Below are positions 41,178 through 49,853 of a stretch of 64,000 bases of DNA, in pieces (within the stretch, counting starts at the first letter, position 1; every line of letters starts with the position of its first letter). The notes beneath the pieces are model-generated. The model ran no database searches. It had not been told where the DNA came from and saw only the letters and a list, made by a program, of their open reading frames with translations. The translations under genes were made by a program, and so were the position numbers. This DNA is from Sedimentitalea sp041224545 (GTDB lineage: Bacteria > Pseudomonadota > Alphaproteobacteria > Rhodobacterales > Rhodobacteraceae): assembly GCF_041224545.1 (NCBI RefSeq), contig NZ_JBGFGP010000145.1, forward strand, positions 17,877 through 81,876, written 5' to 3'.

Positions 41178-42371
41178 ATGCAGGATTTCCCTGTCTCGCT
41201 AGACGAGATCAACAACCTCGCCCGCCGAGCCGATACCGTGATCCAGCGGCTGCGTGAACGGGTATTTTCACCCGGTGCGCAGAAAAGCCTCGGCGTCAGG
41301 TTCAATGTACGCACAGCCGCCGAAATGACCGGTCGGACGGAAAAGGCTATTCGAGACGCCGAGGCGGACGGCCGGCTGCCGACCCCAGAAAAAGACCCCG
41401 ATACGGGTCGGCGGACGGGTTATAACCTCGAGGAGGTAAACCGGATGCGCGAGGTGTTCGGAACCCTGCCCCACCGCGCACCTGGTGATCCGGCGACAGT
41501 GCTGGCCGTACAGAACTTCAAGGGTGGCGTTGGCAAATCCACCGTTGTCGTTCATCTTGCGCAGTTCCTCGCTTTGCGCGGCTACCGCGTATGCGTGATC
41601 GACTGCGACAGCCAAGGCTCCACGACCTCGATCTTCGGTCTGAACCCGGACGTCGATGTGGATGAGGACGAGGATACGCTCTATCCCTTCTTCCGCCACG
41701 GCGGGCCCACCACTTTGCACTACGCTCTGCGTGCGACCTATTGGCCGGGGATCGCGATGATCCCCGCGAACCTCGGGTTATACGATGCCGAGTACGAATT
41801 CGCCGCCCGCATGGTGCGCGAACAGAATTTCGTGCTCGACCGTCTGCGCGATGGGATAGAGACGATTTCCGACCAGTTCGATGTCATCCTGCTGGACCCG
41901 CCTCCGGCGCTCGGGATGATCTCTCTTTCGGTGTTGCGCGCGGCGAATGCACTGCTGATCCCGGCGCCGCCGAACAACATCGATTTCGGCTCTACCGCGC
42001 ACTTTCTGAAGATGATGGGCGCCACGCTGAACGAGCTTTCCGAACACGGGGGTGCGCGTGGCTATCATTTCGTCAAGATTCTTGCGACCAAGATGAACGA
42101 TCAGAAAAGCGCGCACCAAGCGATCAAGCGGGTGATGGAGGCGGTGTTTCCGCAGGACGTCCTGCAGGCTGTATTGAAGGACAGTGCCGAAATCGACAAC
42201 GCGACAGCCAATCTGATGACCGTGTACGAAATGACCGGACCCGCCACCCGAACCGAGACGCACAAGCGCTGCCGAGTCTACCTGGACGCGGTGGGCCGTG
42301 AAGTTGAAACCCTGATCCGCAAGACATGGCCCAGCCATCACGCGGTGCTGAGGAAGGAAGGCATTCTGTGA
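41178..42371 (+). CDS. parA: ParA partition ATPase
   Basis: 397 residues. N-terminal 110 residues include a helix-turn-helix (FNVRTAAEMTGRTEKAIRDAEADGRLP), as in ParA proteins that also repress their operon. The deviant Walker A motif is NFKGGVGKSTVVVHLA, followed by VCVIDCDSQGSTTSIFG and FDVILLDPPPALGM (Walker B). The protein moves plasmid copies apart on the nucleoid by ATP-driven patterning with ParB at parS. Its stop overlaps the parB start. Confidence 0.9.
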   Translation: MQDFPVSLDEINNLARRADTVIQRLRERVFSPGAQKSLGVRFNVRTAAEMTGRTEKAIRDAEADGRLPTPEKDPDTGRRTGYNLEEVNRMREVFGTLPHRAPGDPATVLAVQNFKGGVGKSTVVVHLAQFLALRGYRVCVIDCDSQGSTTSIFGLNPDVDVDEDEDTLYPFFRHGGPTTLHYALRATYWPGIAMIPANLGLYDAEYEFAARMVREQNFVLDRLRDGIETISDQFDVILLDPPPALGMISLSVLRAANALLIPAPPNNIDFGSTAHFLKMMGATLNELSEHGGARGYHFVKILATKMNDQKSAHQAIKRVMEAVFPQDVLQAVLKDSAEIDNATANLMTVYEMTGPATRTETHKRCRVYLDAVGREVETLIRKTWPSHHAVLRKEGIL

Positions 42372-43339
42372 GCAAGCGACACGATGCAGTTTTCGACGAC
42401 GTTCTGAAAGACCTTGGAGACGCTACGCCGGTTCGCGACAGGTCAGGCGCGCGGTTTCTGAAGCGGTCAAACACGCTGGCCGATCAGGCGACCGGCCAGC
42501 GACAGGAAAAGGTGTTGCGGCTGGTCGATCCTGTGCGCTGCGTTATGTGGGAAGGTCACAACCGCGCCTACGACCTACTGACCGAGGAAAATTGCCGCGA
42601 CCTGATCGACGGGATCCTCAGCCAGGGGCAGCAGGAATTTCCGGCCATCGTCCGGCGCCGACCGGACGGGCAGGGGGCAGAGTTCGAGGTAATCTGCGGC
42701 GCGCGTCGGCACTTCGCAATTTCCTGGTTGCGGGCCAACAACTATCCCAAGTTCGAATACCTGATCGAAGAGCGTGAGTTGACCGACGAAGAGGCGTTCC
42801 GCCTTGCTGATATCGAGAACCGCGACCGCGAGGATATTTCGGACCTTGAACGCGCGCGCGATTATGCCAAGGCCGTGGAGGCCTATTACGGCGGCAAGCA
42901 GAATGTGATGGCCGAGCGCCTGCAGGTATCAGCGGGCTGGCTGTCGCGGTATCTGCAGCTGGCGCGGCTGGACGACCGGATCGTGCGCGCCTTTGGCAGC
43001 ATCCGCGAAATCAGGGAATTGCATGCCCGCCAGCTGAAACCCCTGATGGCCACGGATGCCGGTCGTCAGGCGATGTTGGCGGAGGCCGATGCCATCGCGG
43101 CGGCGGAGGGCACGTTGCCTGCCGCCAAGGTCATGGCACGCCTGCGCGCGGCGGCGCTGCCGCGCAAGGAACGGAAGGCGGCTGACGAGGTCTATCGCAG
43201 GCACCCGGAAGAAGGAGGGGTGCAGGTGCGGCGGAAGGGGCGGCGCATTCAGCTGGAATTCGACAAGGAGCTTGGTGGCAAATCGCTGCGCATGGCGCTC
43301 GAGGCGTTCATGAAAGCGCACGAGGCGGCGAAGGGTTGA
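42368..43339 (+). CDS. parB: ParB centromere-binding partition protein
   Basis: 323 residues from GTG 42368 (AGGAAGG upstream; GTGA overlaps the parA stop). ParB N-terminal domain: FPAIVRRRPD, VICGARRHFAISWLRA (the GxRR-H box) and FRLADIENRDREDISDLERARDYAKAVE, then the HTH QNVMAERLQVSAGWLSRYLQLARL. The C-terminal part is helical with a basic tail. It binds parS and stimulates ParA. Stop codon overlaps the first base of the palindrome at 43339. Confidence 0.9.
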   Translation: MSKRHDAVFDDVLKDLGDATPVRDRSGARFLKRSNTLADQATGQRQEKVLRLVDPVRCVMWEGHNRAYDLLTEENCRDLIDGILSQGQQEFPAIVRRRPDGQGAEFEVICGARRHFAISWLRANNYPKFEYLIEERELTDEEAFRLADIENRDREDISDLERARDYAKAVEAYYGGKQNVMAERLQVSAGWLSRYLQLARLDDRIVRAFGSIREIRELHARQLKPLMATDAGRQAMLAEADAIAAAEGTLPAAKVMARLRAAALPRKERKAADEVYRRHPEEGGVQVRRKGRRIQLEFDKELGGKSLRMALEAFMKAHEAAKG

Positions 43340-43354
43340 TTGCCAATTGGCAAT
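43339..43354. promoter_or_regulatory. Candidate parS site 2
   Basis: ATTGCCAATTGGCAAT, a perfect 16-bp palindrome overlapping the last base of parB, followed by ATCTGG. Partner of 39477-39492. Confidence 0.55.
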
Positions 43355-43415
43355 ATCTGGAAAAATCATGATAGGTCAACGGTTTAGAAAGAGTGGGTAG
43401 GGCAGGGGGCAGCCC

Positions 43416-44051
43416 ATGAGTGGAAATCAGCGCGACCGCGTACGCCAACCGCAAAGGAAACGGGGGATCGCCCGGTTCCATCACCTGCTCGACGCAACCG
43501 AGGCCCTGCTGACGAAGCGGCCAGACAGCGATATCAGCCTCGCGCTGCTGGCGCAGGAGGCGGACGTGCCGCTGCCGTCGATCTACCACTTCTTTCCAAA
43601 CAAGGATGCGATCCTCGTCGCGCTTGCGATGCGCCATCATGAGCAGCTTGCCGAGATGGCGCGCGAACCGCTCGATCCGCCGCCGGACACTTGGCAGGAC
43701 ATCGTCATCCGGCGGCAAAGAGCCGGGGTGGAATTCCTGAATGCCCATCCTTCCGCCCTGCGGTTGTTCATGGGGGCGGGGGTGAGCGCGGAGGTGCGCA
43801 CGCTCGATCTGGAGGGAAACGCCGCGCTGGCGCAGTTGCGGGCGCGGGAGTTCCGCCATTGGTTCGATTGCCGCGGCATTGCGGACCTCGAAGCGCGGCT
43901 GGCCGTGTCTATCGGGGTCATGGACGGGGTCTGGGCGATTTCATGGTCGCAGCACCGCCGACTGACCGAAGCCTATCTCGAAGAAAGCACCCGCGCTTCG
44001 ATCGCCTATCTGCGGTGCTATCTGCCGGAGATTCTGCCTCGTCTGACGTGA
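43416..44051 (+). CDS. TetR/AcrR-family regulator
   Basis: 211 residues. N-terminal TetR HTH: RFHHLLDATEALLTKRPDSDISLALLAQEADVPLPSIYHFFPNKDAILVAL in the usual order. The C-terminal domain is helical and ligand-binding in type (VIRRQRAGVEFLNAHPSALRLFMGAG...). It lies 300 bases upstream of the ABC/aminotransferase/transketolase operon in the same direction and 75 bases after parB, so it could regulate either. I favour the catabolic operon, since parAB regulation is normally internal. Confidence 0.85.
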   Translation: MSGNQRDRVRQPQRKRGIARFHHLLDATEALLTKRPDSDISLALLAQEADVPLPSIYHFFPNKDAILVALAMRHHEQLAEMAREPLDPPPDTWQDIVIRRQRAGVEFLNAHPSALRLFMGAGVSAEVRTLDLEGNAALAQLRAREFRHWFDCRGIADLEARLAVSIGVMDGVWAISWSQHRRLTEAYLEESTRASIAYLRCYLPEILPRLT

Positions 44052-44349
44052 GGGCGTATTAGCAGAATAAATTATCACTAACTCGTGGTTCTGAAGGCGC
44101 GCTTGCGAGCATTCGATAACCACACCGCCACTCAAAAGCCTCAGAAAATATGAAGAATTATGACCAACTCGCGGCACCAGTCCAGAAGGAAAGGGCTTAG
44201 CGACTGGCCACGAATACCCACTATGCGGTCGAATTTCCTGTCGCTAATCTGAACCTGGCGGCGCCAATAAGAACAGACAAGGCGCATGCTGGGGCCGGTC
44301 AGCGAACCCCTGAACCGGCGAAACTACCATCAGGGAAAGGATTTCGACC
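44052..44349. other. Leader region of the ABC/transketolase operon
   Basis: No gene. Near the end, GCCGGT-CAG ... CTG-A-ACCGGC (44294-44319) forms a leader hairpin just before the ribosome-binding site AAAGGA of the first gene. The promoter cannot be fixed by eye. Confidence 0.4.
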
Positions 44350-45939
44350 ATGACGAAGACCTATCTGCAAAAAAGGACGGGCCTGATCGCCACCGCAGTC
44401 GGCGCGTTGCTTGGCGCCACGCCTCTCGTCGCGCAGGACACGCTTGTCATCGGGCGGTCGATGGACGTCAATTCGCTCGATCCGGCGCGCGCGTTTTGCG
44501 ACACCTGCCAGATTTACCTTACAGCGGTTTACGAGCCGCTTCTGACGCTGGGTGAGGACAACCAGACGCTGGTGCCGAAACTGGCGCTGAGCTGGGAAAA
44601 CAACGAAAACTTCACCGAGTTCACCTTTAGCCTCAATCCCGACGCCGTATTTTCGGACGGAAGCCCGGTCGAGGCTCAGGATGTGGTCTGGTCCTTCGAG
44701 CGGTTGCGCAACCTCAAGGGGTCGCCGTCTTTTCTGATGGAAGGCACGCAGAGCATCGAAGCGGTGGATGCAAAGACCGTCAAGATCACGGTCGACGCGC
44801 CAAATTCGGAATTTCTCTACAAGGTTTCTGCTCCCTACACCGGCATCCTGAATTCCGAGGCCGCGATGGCCGGCGGGGCCGTGGGCGACGAAACTGCGGA
44901 CACCGCCGACGGAGCAGAGGGCTGGTTCCTCGAGAACTCGGTCGGCAGCGGACCCTTCGTGCTGACAAACTACGCGCCCGAAGACGAACTACGCCTTTCG
45001 CGCAACGATGCCTATTACGCGGATGCGCCGGCCTTCAGCGAGGTGGTGTTCACGCAAATCCAGGATTCCGTCAGCCAGGCGCAGGCGCTGGAAACCGGGT
45101 CGGTGGATATCGCCATGCAGCTTGACGCCGACACGGCGCAGTCGCTCGACAATCCAGACGTGGTGACCGAGGTCGTGCCGTCGTTCAACTTCATCTACTT
45201 CGCCTTCATGCCCGGGTCTGAGGCGATGAAGGACAAGCTGACGCCGCAGGTCCGCGAGGCGCTGACCTATGCGGTGGATTACGACGGGATGATCGAATTC
45301 ACCGTCGGCGGAAACGGTAACAAGATCGCGGCCCCCATTCCCAACGGGTTTCCCGGTACGGCGAACCTGTCGCCGCGCAGTCAGGACGTGGAAAAGGCCA
45401 GGTCAATGCTGGCAGAGGCCGGGATCGAGGACGGTTTCGCGATGGAAGCAGTCTATCCCAACGATAACGTCTATGGCGTCGATCTGAACGTCATGATGCA
45501 AAAGCTCCAGCAGGACTTTGCTCAGGTCGGTGTGAATGTGGCGCTCAAACCCGTAACCTATCCGGTCTGGCGCGAGGACATGGCCAATGGCCGTGCAGAC
45601 CTCACGGCGGTCTATTACGCGCCGGACTATTATGGTTCGGGGCAGTATGCCGCGTATTTCGGGATGACCGAAGGATCGACCTGGGTGCAGCGCGCCGGGT
45701 ACAATTCGCCCGAAACCGTGCTGAACCCCGCGCAGGGCGATCTTTATGCCCAGGCGCTGGCGGCGTCGGGTGAAGATGCCAATGCCAAGTACGAAGAACT
45801 GGCCAAGTCGATGATGGCTGACAACGTCATCATCCCGGTGGTCAGCCCGAACCTGGTTCTGGCCTATCGCAGCGACATCGACGGTGTGCGCTATAGCGCT
45901 TGCTGCAACCTGCCCATCGCTGAAATCTCGCGTAAGTAA
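44350..45939 (+). CDS. ABC transporter substrate-binding protein (peptide/nickel type)
   Basis: 529 residues, ATG 44350 with AAAGGATTTCGACC upstream. Signal peptide: MTKTYLQKRTGLIATAVGALLGATPLVAQ. The mature part follows the SBP_bac_5 (DppA/OppA) plan: LVIGRSMDVNSLDPAR at the start, AVYEPLLTLGEDN, FSDGSPVEAQDVVWSFERLRN, VGSGPFVLTNYAPEDELRLSRND, and LTPQVREALTYAVDYDGMIE. Binds the substrate in the periplasm for the following permeases and ATPases. The cargo is unknown; the downstream enzymes argue for a small amino/keto compound more than for ordinary peptides. Confidence 0.9.
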   Translation: MTKTYLQKRTGLIATAVGALLGATPLVAQDTLVIGRSMDVNSLDPARAFCDTCQIYLTAVYEPLLTLGEDNQTLVPKLALSWENNENFTEFTFSLNPDAVFSDGSPVEAQDVVWSFERLRNLKGSPSFLMEGTQSIEAVDAKTVKITVDAPNSEFLYKVSAPYTGILNSEAAMAGGAVGDETADTADGAEGWFLENSVGSGPFVLTNYAPEDELRLSRNDAYYADAPAFSEVVFTQIQDSVSQAQALETGSVDIAMQLDADTAQSLDNPDVVTEVVPSFNFIYFAFMPGSEAMKDKLTPQVREALTYAVDYDGMIEFTVGGNGNKIAAPIPNGFPGTANLSPRSQDVEKARSMLAEAGIEDGFAMEAVYPNDNVYGVDLNVMMQKLQQDFAQVGVNVALKPVTYPVWREDMANGRADLTAVYYAPDYYGSGQYAAYFGMTEGSTWVQRAGYNSPETVLNPAQGDLYAQALAASGEDANAKYEELAKSMMADNVIIPVVSPNLVLAYRSDIDGVRYSACCNLPIAEISRK

Positions 45940-45950
45940 GGGCCGGGGGG

Positions 45951-46967
45951 ATGCTACGCTATATCCTTCGCCGGATTCTGGGTGTGCCCTTTCTGCTGTT
46001 GGGCGTGGCCAGCGTGGCGTTCATCCTGTCGCAAAGCACCAAGGGCGATCCACTCTCCGCCCTGGTGCCCGAGCGGATGATGAACAACCCCGAGATAGTA
46101 GCAGCGGTCGAGGCCCAGTGGGGTCTTGATCAACCGCTGCCAGTTCGCTACGCGATCTACATGAAGAACCTGGTGCAGGGCGACATGGGCACCTCGTTCA
46201 ACACGCGACGCCCGGTGGCGCGCGATATCGCCGACAGGTTGCCCGCCACACTGGAACTGGTCTTTGCCGCGATGATCGTCGGCACGATCTTCGGTCTGGC
46301 GATCGGGCTGCTGTCGGCGCAATTTCGGCATACGGTCTTTGACAATGCGGCGCGTGGGTTCGCGCTGCTGGGGTCGTCGCTTCCGATCTTCTGGTCGGGG
46401 CTGATCATGCTTTACGTTTTCTCCGTTCAGCTGAAATGGACGCCCGGTACCGGGCGGCTGGACGCACGGACACCGCCGCCTGAAACAGTTACCGGTTTCT
46501 ACAGCATCGACGCGCTGCTGGCCGGGGATTGGGCACTGTTCGTACAGGCGTTGAGCCATCTGGCGCTGCCCGCGCTGGTGCTGGGCTGGTCGGTCGTCGG
46601 CATCGTCGCGCGGCTGGTGCGGTCCTCGCTGCTGGAGGCGCTGGGGCAGGATTACGTGCGCACCGCACGCGCCAAGGGAGCTTCCGAACGGGTGGTGCTG
46701 ATGAACCACGCGCTGCGCAATGCGCTGATCCCGGTGCTGACGGTGCTGGGCTTCACCTTTGCCTATCTCATCACCGGCGCGGTACTGACCGAGGCGATCT
46801 TTAGCTGGCCCGGGATCGGGTCCTATGCGGTCGCGGCGGCGCGGTCGCTGGATTACCCGGCGATCGGCGGGGTGACAATCGTGGGGGCGACCGCGTTCCT
46901 GCTGGCCAATCTCGTCACCGACATTGCTTATGCTTGGGCCAACCCGCGCATCAAGGTGTCGGGATGA
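45951..46967 (+). CDS. ABC permease, DppB type
   Basis: 338 residues with six membrane segments. N-terminal MLRYILRRILGVPFLLLGVASVAFILSQ and the EAA loop ALGQDYVRTARAKGASERVVLMNHALRNALIPVLT are typical of DppB/OppB. First permease subunit of the importer; it ends in an ATGA overlap with the next gene. Confidence 0.9.
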   Translation: MLRYILRRILGVPFLLLGVASVAFILSQSTKGDPLSALVPERMMNNPEIVAAVEAQWGLDQPLPVRYAIYMKNLVQGDMGTSFNTRRPVARDIADRLPATLELVFAAMIVGTIFGLAIGLLSAQFRHTVFDNAARGFALLGSSLPIFWSGLIMLYVFSVQLKWTPGTGRLDARTPPPETVTGFYSIDALLAGDWALFVQALSHLALPALVLGWSVVGIVARLVRSSLLEALGQDYVRTARAKGASERVVLMNHALRNALIPVLTVLGFTFAYLITGAVLTEAIFSWPGIGSYAVAAARSLDYPAIGGVTIVGATAFLLANLVTDIAYAWANPRIKVSG

Positions 46968-47827
46968 GTGCGGTGGATCAGATGCGGCTCAGGGGGGGTG
47001 CGGGGCGGTTGCGTCTCGCGCTGCGACGGTTGCCGCTGACTGCGCAGATTGGCATTTGCATCCTGCTGTTCTGGGCGATCACCGTTCTGACGATCCAGTT
47101 CTGGCCCATCGCCGACCCGCTGATGATGGTCGGGCGGCGGTTGCAGCCCCCGGGCGCGGACCATTGGTTCGGGACCGATGCGTTGGGAAGGGACGTGCTT
47201 TCAAGGACGCTGCATGGCGCGGTCTACACCATCCCGGTTGCGGTCATGGTGGTGGTGGCGTCGGTCATCATCGGTTCGGCGTTGGGTGCGGTGGCCGGGT
47301 TCTATGGCGGCTGGTTCGACGCGGTGATCATGCGCGCGGCGGATGTCACTCTATCATTTCCGCCGATCCTGCTGGCCATGACGGTTGCGGCGACGCTGGG
47401 GCCGGGGTTGCCGAACGCCGGGCTGGCGATGATCATCGTCTGGTGGCCGATCTACGCGCGGCTGATGCGCGCGCAGGTGCTTGAGGTCCGCACCCGCGAA
47501 CATGTCGAGGCCGCCGTCGCGGGCGGGGCGGGCAGGGGGCGTGTGCTGGTGATACATATCCTGCCGCTGTGCTGGACGCCCACGCTGATCAACGCGACGA
47601 TGGATTTCGGGCAGGTCGCGCTGCTGGCTGCGTCGCTCAGCTTCATCGGTCTGGGCGCCGTGCCACCAAGCCCGGAATGGGGCAGCATGATTTCCGAGGG
47701 GGCGGCCAAGTTCTACAGCTGGTGGATCGCCGCCGGTCCCGGCATGGCGATCCTGTCGGTGGTTCTAGCCACGTCTTTTCTGGGCGACGGGCTGCGCGAC
47801 ATTCTCGACAAGAGAGCGGCGGCATGA
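46964..47827 (+). CDS. ABC permease, DppC type
   Basis: 287 residues from ATG 46964, overlapping the dppB-type stop. Six membrane segments; DHWFGTDALGRDVLSRTLHGA after the first segment, and the EAA loop EVRTREHVEAAVAGGAGRGRVLVIHILPLCWTPTLI. Second permease subunit. Its stop overlaps the next ATG. Confidence 0.9.
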   Translation: MSAVDQMRLRGGAGRLRLALRRLPLTAQIGICILLFWAITVLTIQFWPIADPLMMVGRRLQPPGADHWFGTDALGRDVLSRTLHGAVYTIPVAVMVVVASVIIGSALGAVAGFYGGWFDAVIMRAADVTLSFPPILLAMTVAATLGPGLPNAGLAMIIVWWPIYARLMRAQVLEVRTREHVEAAVAGGAGRGRVLVIHILPLCWTPTLINATMDFGQVALLAASLSFIGLGAVPPSPEWGSMISEGAAKFYSWWIAAGPGMAILSVVLATSFLGDGLRDILDKRAAA

Positions 47828-48828
47828 GCGCGCCCCTGCTCGAGATCACAGGCCTGCGCGCTGCCTTTCCCGGCCCCGACGGCCCGGTGGAGGCAGTGCG
47901 CGGCGTGGATTTCACGCTGGAGGCTGGCGAGGTGCTGGGCATCGTGGGCGAAAGCGGCTCGGGCAAGTCGGTGGCGATGATGGCGCTAATGCAACTGTTG
48001 CCGAAACAAGCGAGGGTATCCGGTTCGGCCCGGATCAAGGGGCGCGAACTGATCGGGATGGGTGCGCAGGACATCCGCCGTATCAGGGGCCGCGAGATCG
48101 GCTGCGTGTTCCAGGACCCGCTGAGCGCGTTCAACCCGGTGTTGACCATCGGGGCGCAGATTGTCGAGGCTATTCGCCTGCACGACCGGAAGATCAGTCG
48201 CCGCGCGGCCCGGGCCCGCACCATCGAGTTGCTGGCCTCGGTCGCGATACCGGAACCCGAGCGACGGGCGCAGCAATATCCGCATGAATTCTCCGGCGGG
48301 ATGCGGCAGCGCGCGATGATCGCCATGGCGCTGGCCAATGATCCCGCCCTGCTGATCGCGGACGAACCGACCACAGCACTGGATGTGACGGTGCAGGCGC
48401 AGATCCTCGACCTTCTTCGTATGCTCGCGCAGGAACGCGGCATCGGCATCGTGCTGATCACCCATGATCTAGGCGTGGTAGCGGGGATGGCGCGGGATAT
48501 TGCGGTGATGTACGGCGGCCGCGTGGTCGAGACCGGCACCGCCGAGGACATTTTCTATCGCAGCGCCCATCCCTATACGCGCGGCCTGATTGCGGCGATG
48601 CCCAAGCTGGACCGGATCGACGAGGAACTGACACCGATCGACGGCACGCCGCCGTCGATCTTTCGACGACCGCCGGGGTGCAGCTTCGCGCCGCGCTGCG
48701 CGATGGCCGAGGACGCCTGCCGCGAAACCGATCCCGACCTGCGCTCCGCCGGCGCGACGCGCGCGGCCTGCCTGCGGGCGGAGGAACTTGCAGCCCACGC
48801 AGGAGCGCCACGGGGGGTGCTGGCATGA
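47824..48828 (+). CDS. ABC ATPase, DppD type
   Basis: 334 residues. Walker A GIVGESGSGKSVAMMALM, signature EFSGGMRQRAMIAMAL, Walker B ALLIADEPTTALDVT, H-loop VLITHDLG, and a C-terminal Cys-rich segment (PPGCSFAPRCAMAEDAC) that in DppD-like ATPases can bind an iron-sulfur cluster. Coupled by ATGA overlaps at both ends. Confidence 0.9.
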   Translation: MSAPLLEITGLRAAFPGPDGPVEAVRGVDFTLEAGEVLGIVGESGSGKSVAMMALMQLLPKQARVSGSARIKGRELIGMGAQDIRRIRGREIGCVFQDPLSAFNPVLTIGAQIVEAIRLHDRKISRRAARARTIELLASVAIPEPERRAQQYPHEFSGGMRQRAMIAMALANDPALLIADEPTTALDVTVQAQILDLLRMLAQERGIGIVLITHDLGVVAGMARDIAVMYGGRVVETGTAEDIFYRSAHPYTRGLIAAMPKLDRIDEELTPIDGTPPSIFRRPPGCSFAPRCAMAEDACRETDPDLRSAGATRAACLRAEELAAHAGAPRGVLA

Positions 48829-49853
48829 CGCGAGGTCCGGTGCTTGAAGTGACGAACCTGTCCAAGAATTTCCCGGTGGGGTCCAACCTGCTGGGCACGC
48901 GTCCCGCGCAGATGCTGCGGGCGGTGTCTGGCGTGAGCTTTACCGTCGGTGAGGCCGAGACATTCGGCATCGTCGGAGAAAGCGGCTGTGGCAAATCCAC
49001 GCTGGGCCGCTGCATCCTGCGCCTGCTAGAACCCTCTGGCGGGCGGGTTGTGCTGGCGGGTCGCGACATCACGCACCTGTCCCAGGCCGACATGCGCCCC
49101 GTGCGCCGCGATCTTCAGATCGTCTTTCAGGACCCGATGGCATCATTGCACCCAAGCATGACGATCAGGCGCATCCTTTCCGAAGGGATACGACTCTTGC
49201 GGCTTGGCAGCAGGGAGGAGGCGGAGAAAATCCGCGAGTTGATCCAGCTTGTGCAATTGCCGCAGGATGTGGCGGATCGCTATCCGCACGAGCTTTCGGG
49301 TGGGCAGCGTCAGCGCATCGGCATTGCCCGCTCCATTTCGGTGAACCCAAAGGTGGTTGTTCTGGACGAGCCTGTTTCGGCGCTGGACGTGTCGATCCAG
49401 GCGGGTGTTCTCAACCTGTTGCGCGACCTGCAGAAGCGGCTGAACGTGTCCTTCGTGTTCATCGCGCATGATCTTGGTGTGGTGCGCTACATCTCACACC
49501 GGATCGGCGTGATGTATCTGGGCCGGATCGTCGAGGTCGGTCCGGCGGATGAACTGTTCGCAAACCCGCAGCACCCTTACACGCAGGCGCTGCTGTCGGC
49601 GATCCCGCTGGCCGATCCGATCCGCGAACGCGCGCGCAAGCGCACAGTGTTGCAGGGCGATCTACCAAGCCCGCTGAAACCGCCCTCGGGTTGCCGGTTC
49701 CGCACCCGTTGCCCGCGTGCCCAGCCGCTTTGCGCCGGCGCGGACCCGGATCTGGAGGACAAAGGCAAGGGGCAGTCGGTTGCCTGCCATTTTCCCGGAC
49801 CGCCGTCGGCCAGATTCCCCGAACATTCCCAGCGACAAGGAGCAGGCGCATGA
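48825..49853 (+). CDS. ABC ATPase, DppF type
   Basis: 342 residues. Walker A GIVGESGCGKSTLGRCIL, signature ELSGGQRQRIGIARSI, Walker B KVVVLDEPVSALDVS, H-loop VFIAHDLG, and the C-terminal oligopeptide-transporter domain with PPSGCRFRTRCPRAQPLC. Forms the second ATPase of the importer. Overlaps the aminotransferase gene by ATGA. Confidence 0.9.
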   Translation: MTRGPVLEVTNLSKNFPVGSNLLGTRPAQMLRAVSGVSFTVGEAETFGIVGESGCGKSTLGRCILRLLEPSGGRVVLAGRDITHLSQADMRPVRRDLQIVFQDPMASLHPSMTIRRILSEGIRLLRLGSREEAEKIRELIQLVQLPQDVADRYPHELSGGQRQRIGIARSISVNPKVVVLDEPVSALDVSIQAGVLNLLRDLQKRLNVSFVFIAHDLGVVRYISHRIGVMYLGRIVEVGPADELFANPQHPYTQALLSAIPLADPIRERARKRTVLQGDLPSPLKPPSGCRFRTRCPRAQPLCAGADPDLEDKGKGQSVACHFPGPPSARFPEHSQRQGAGA

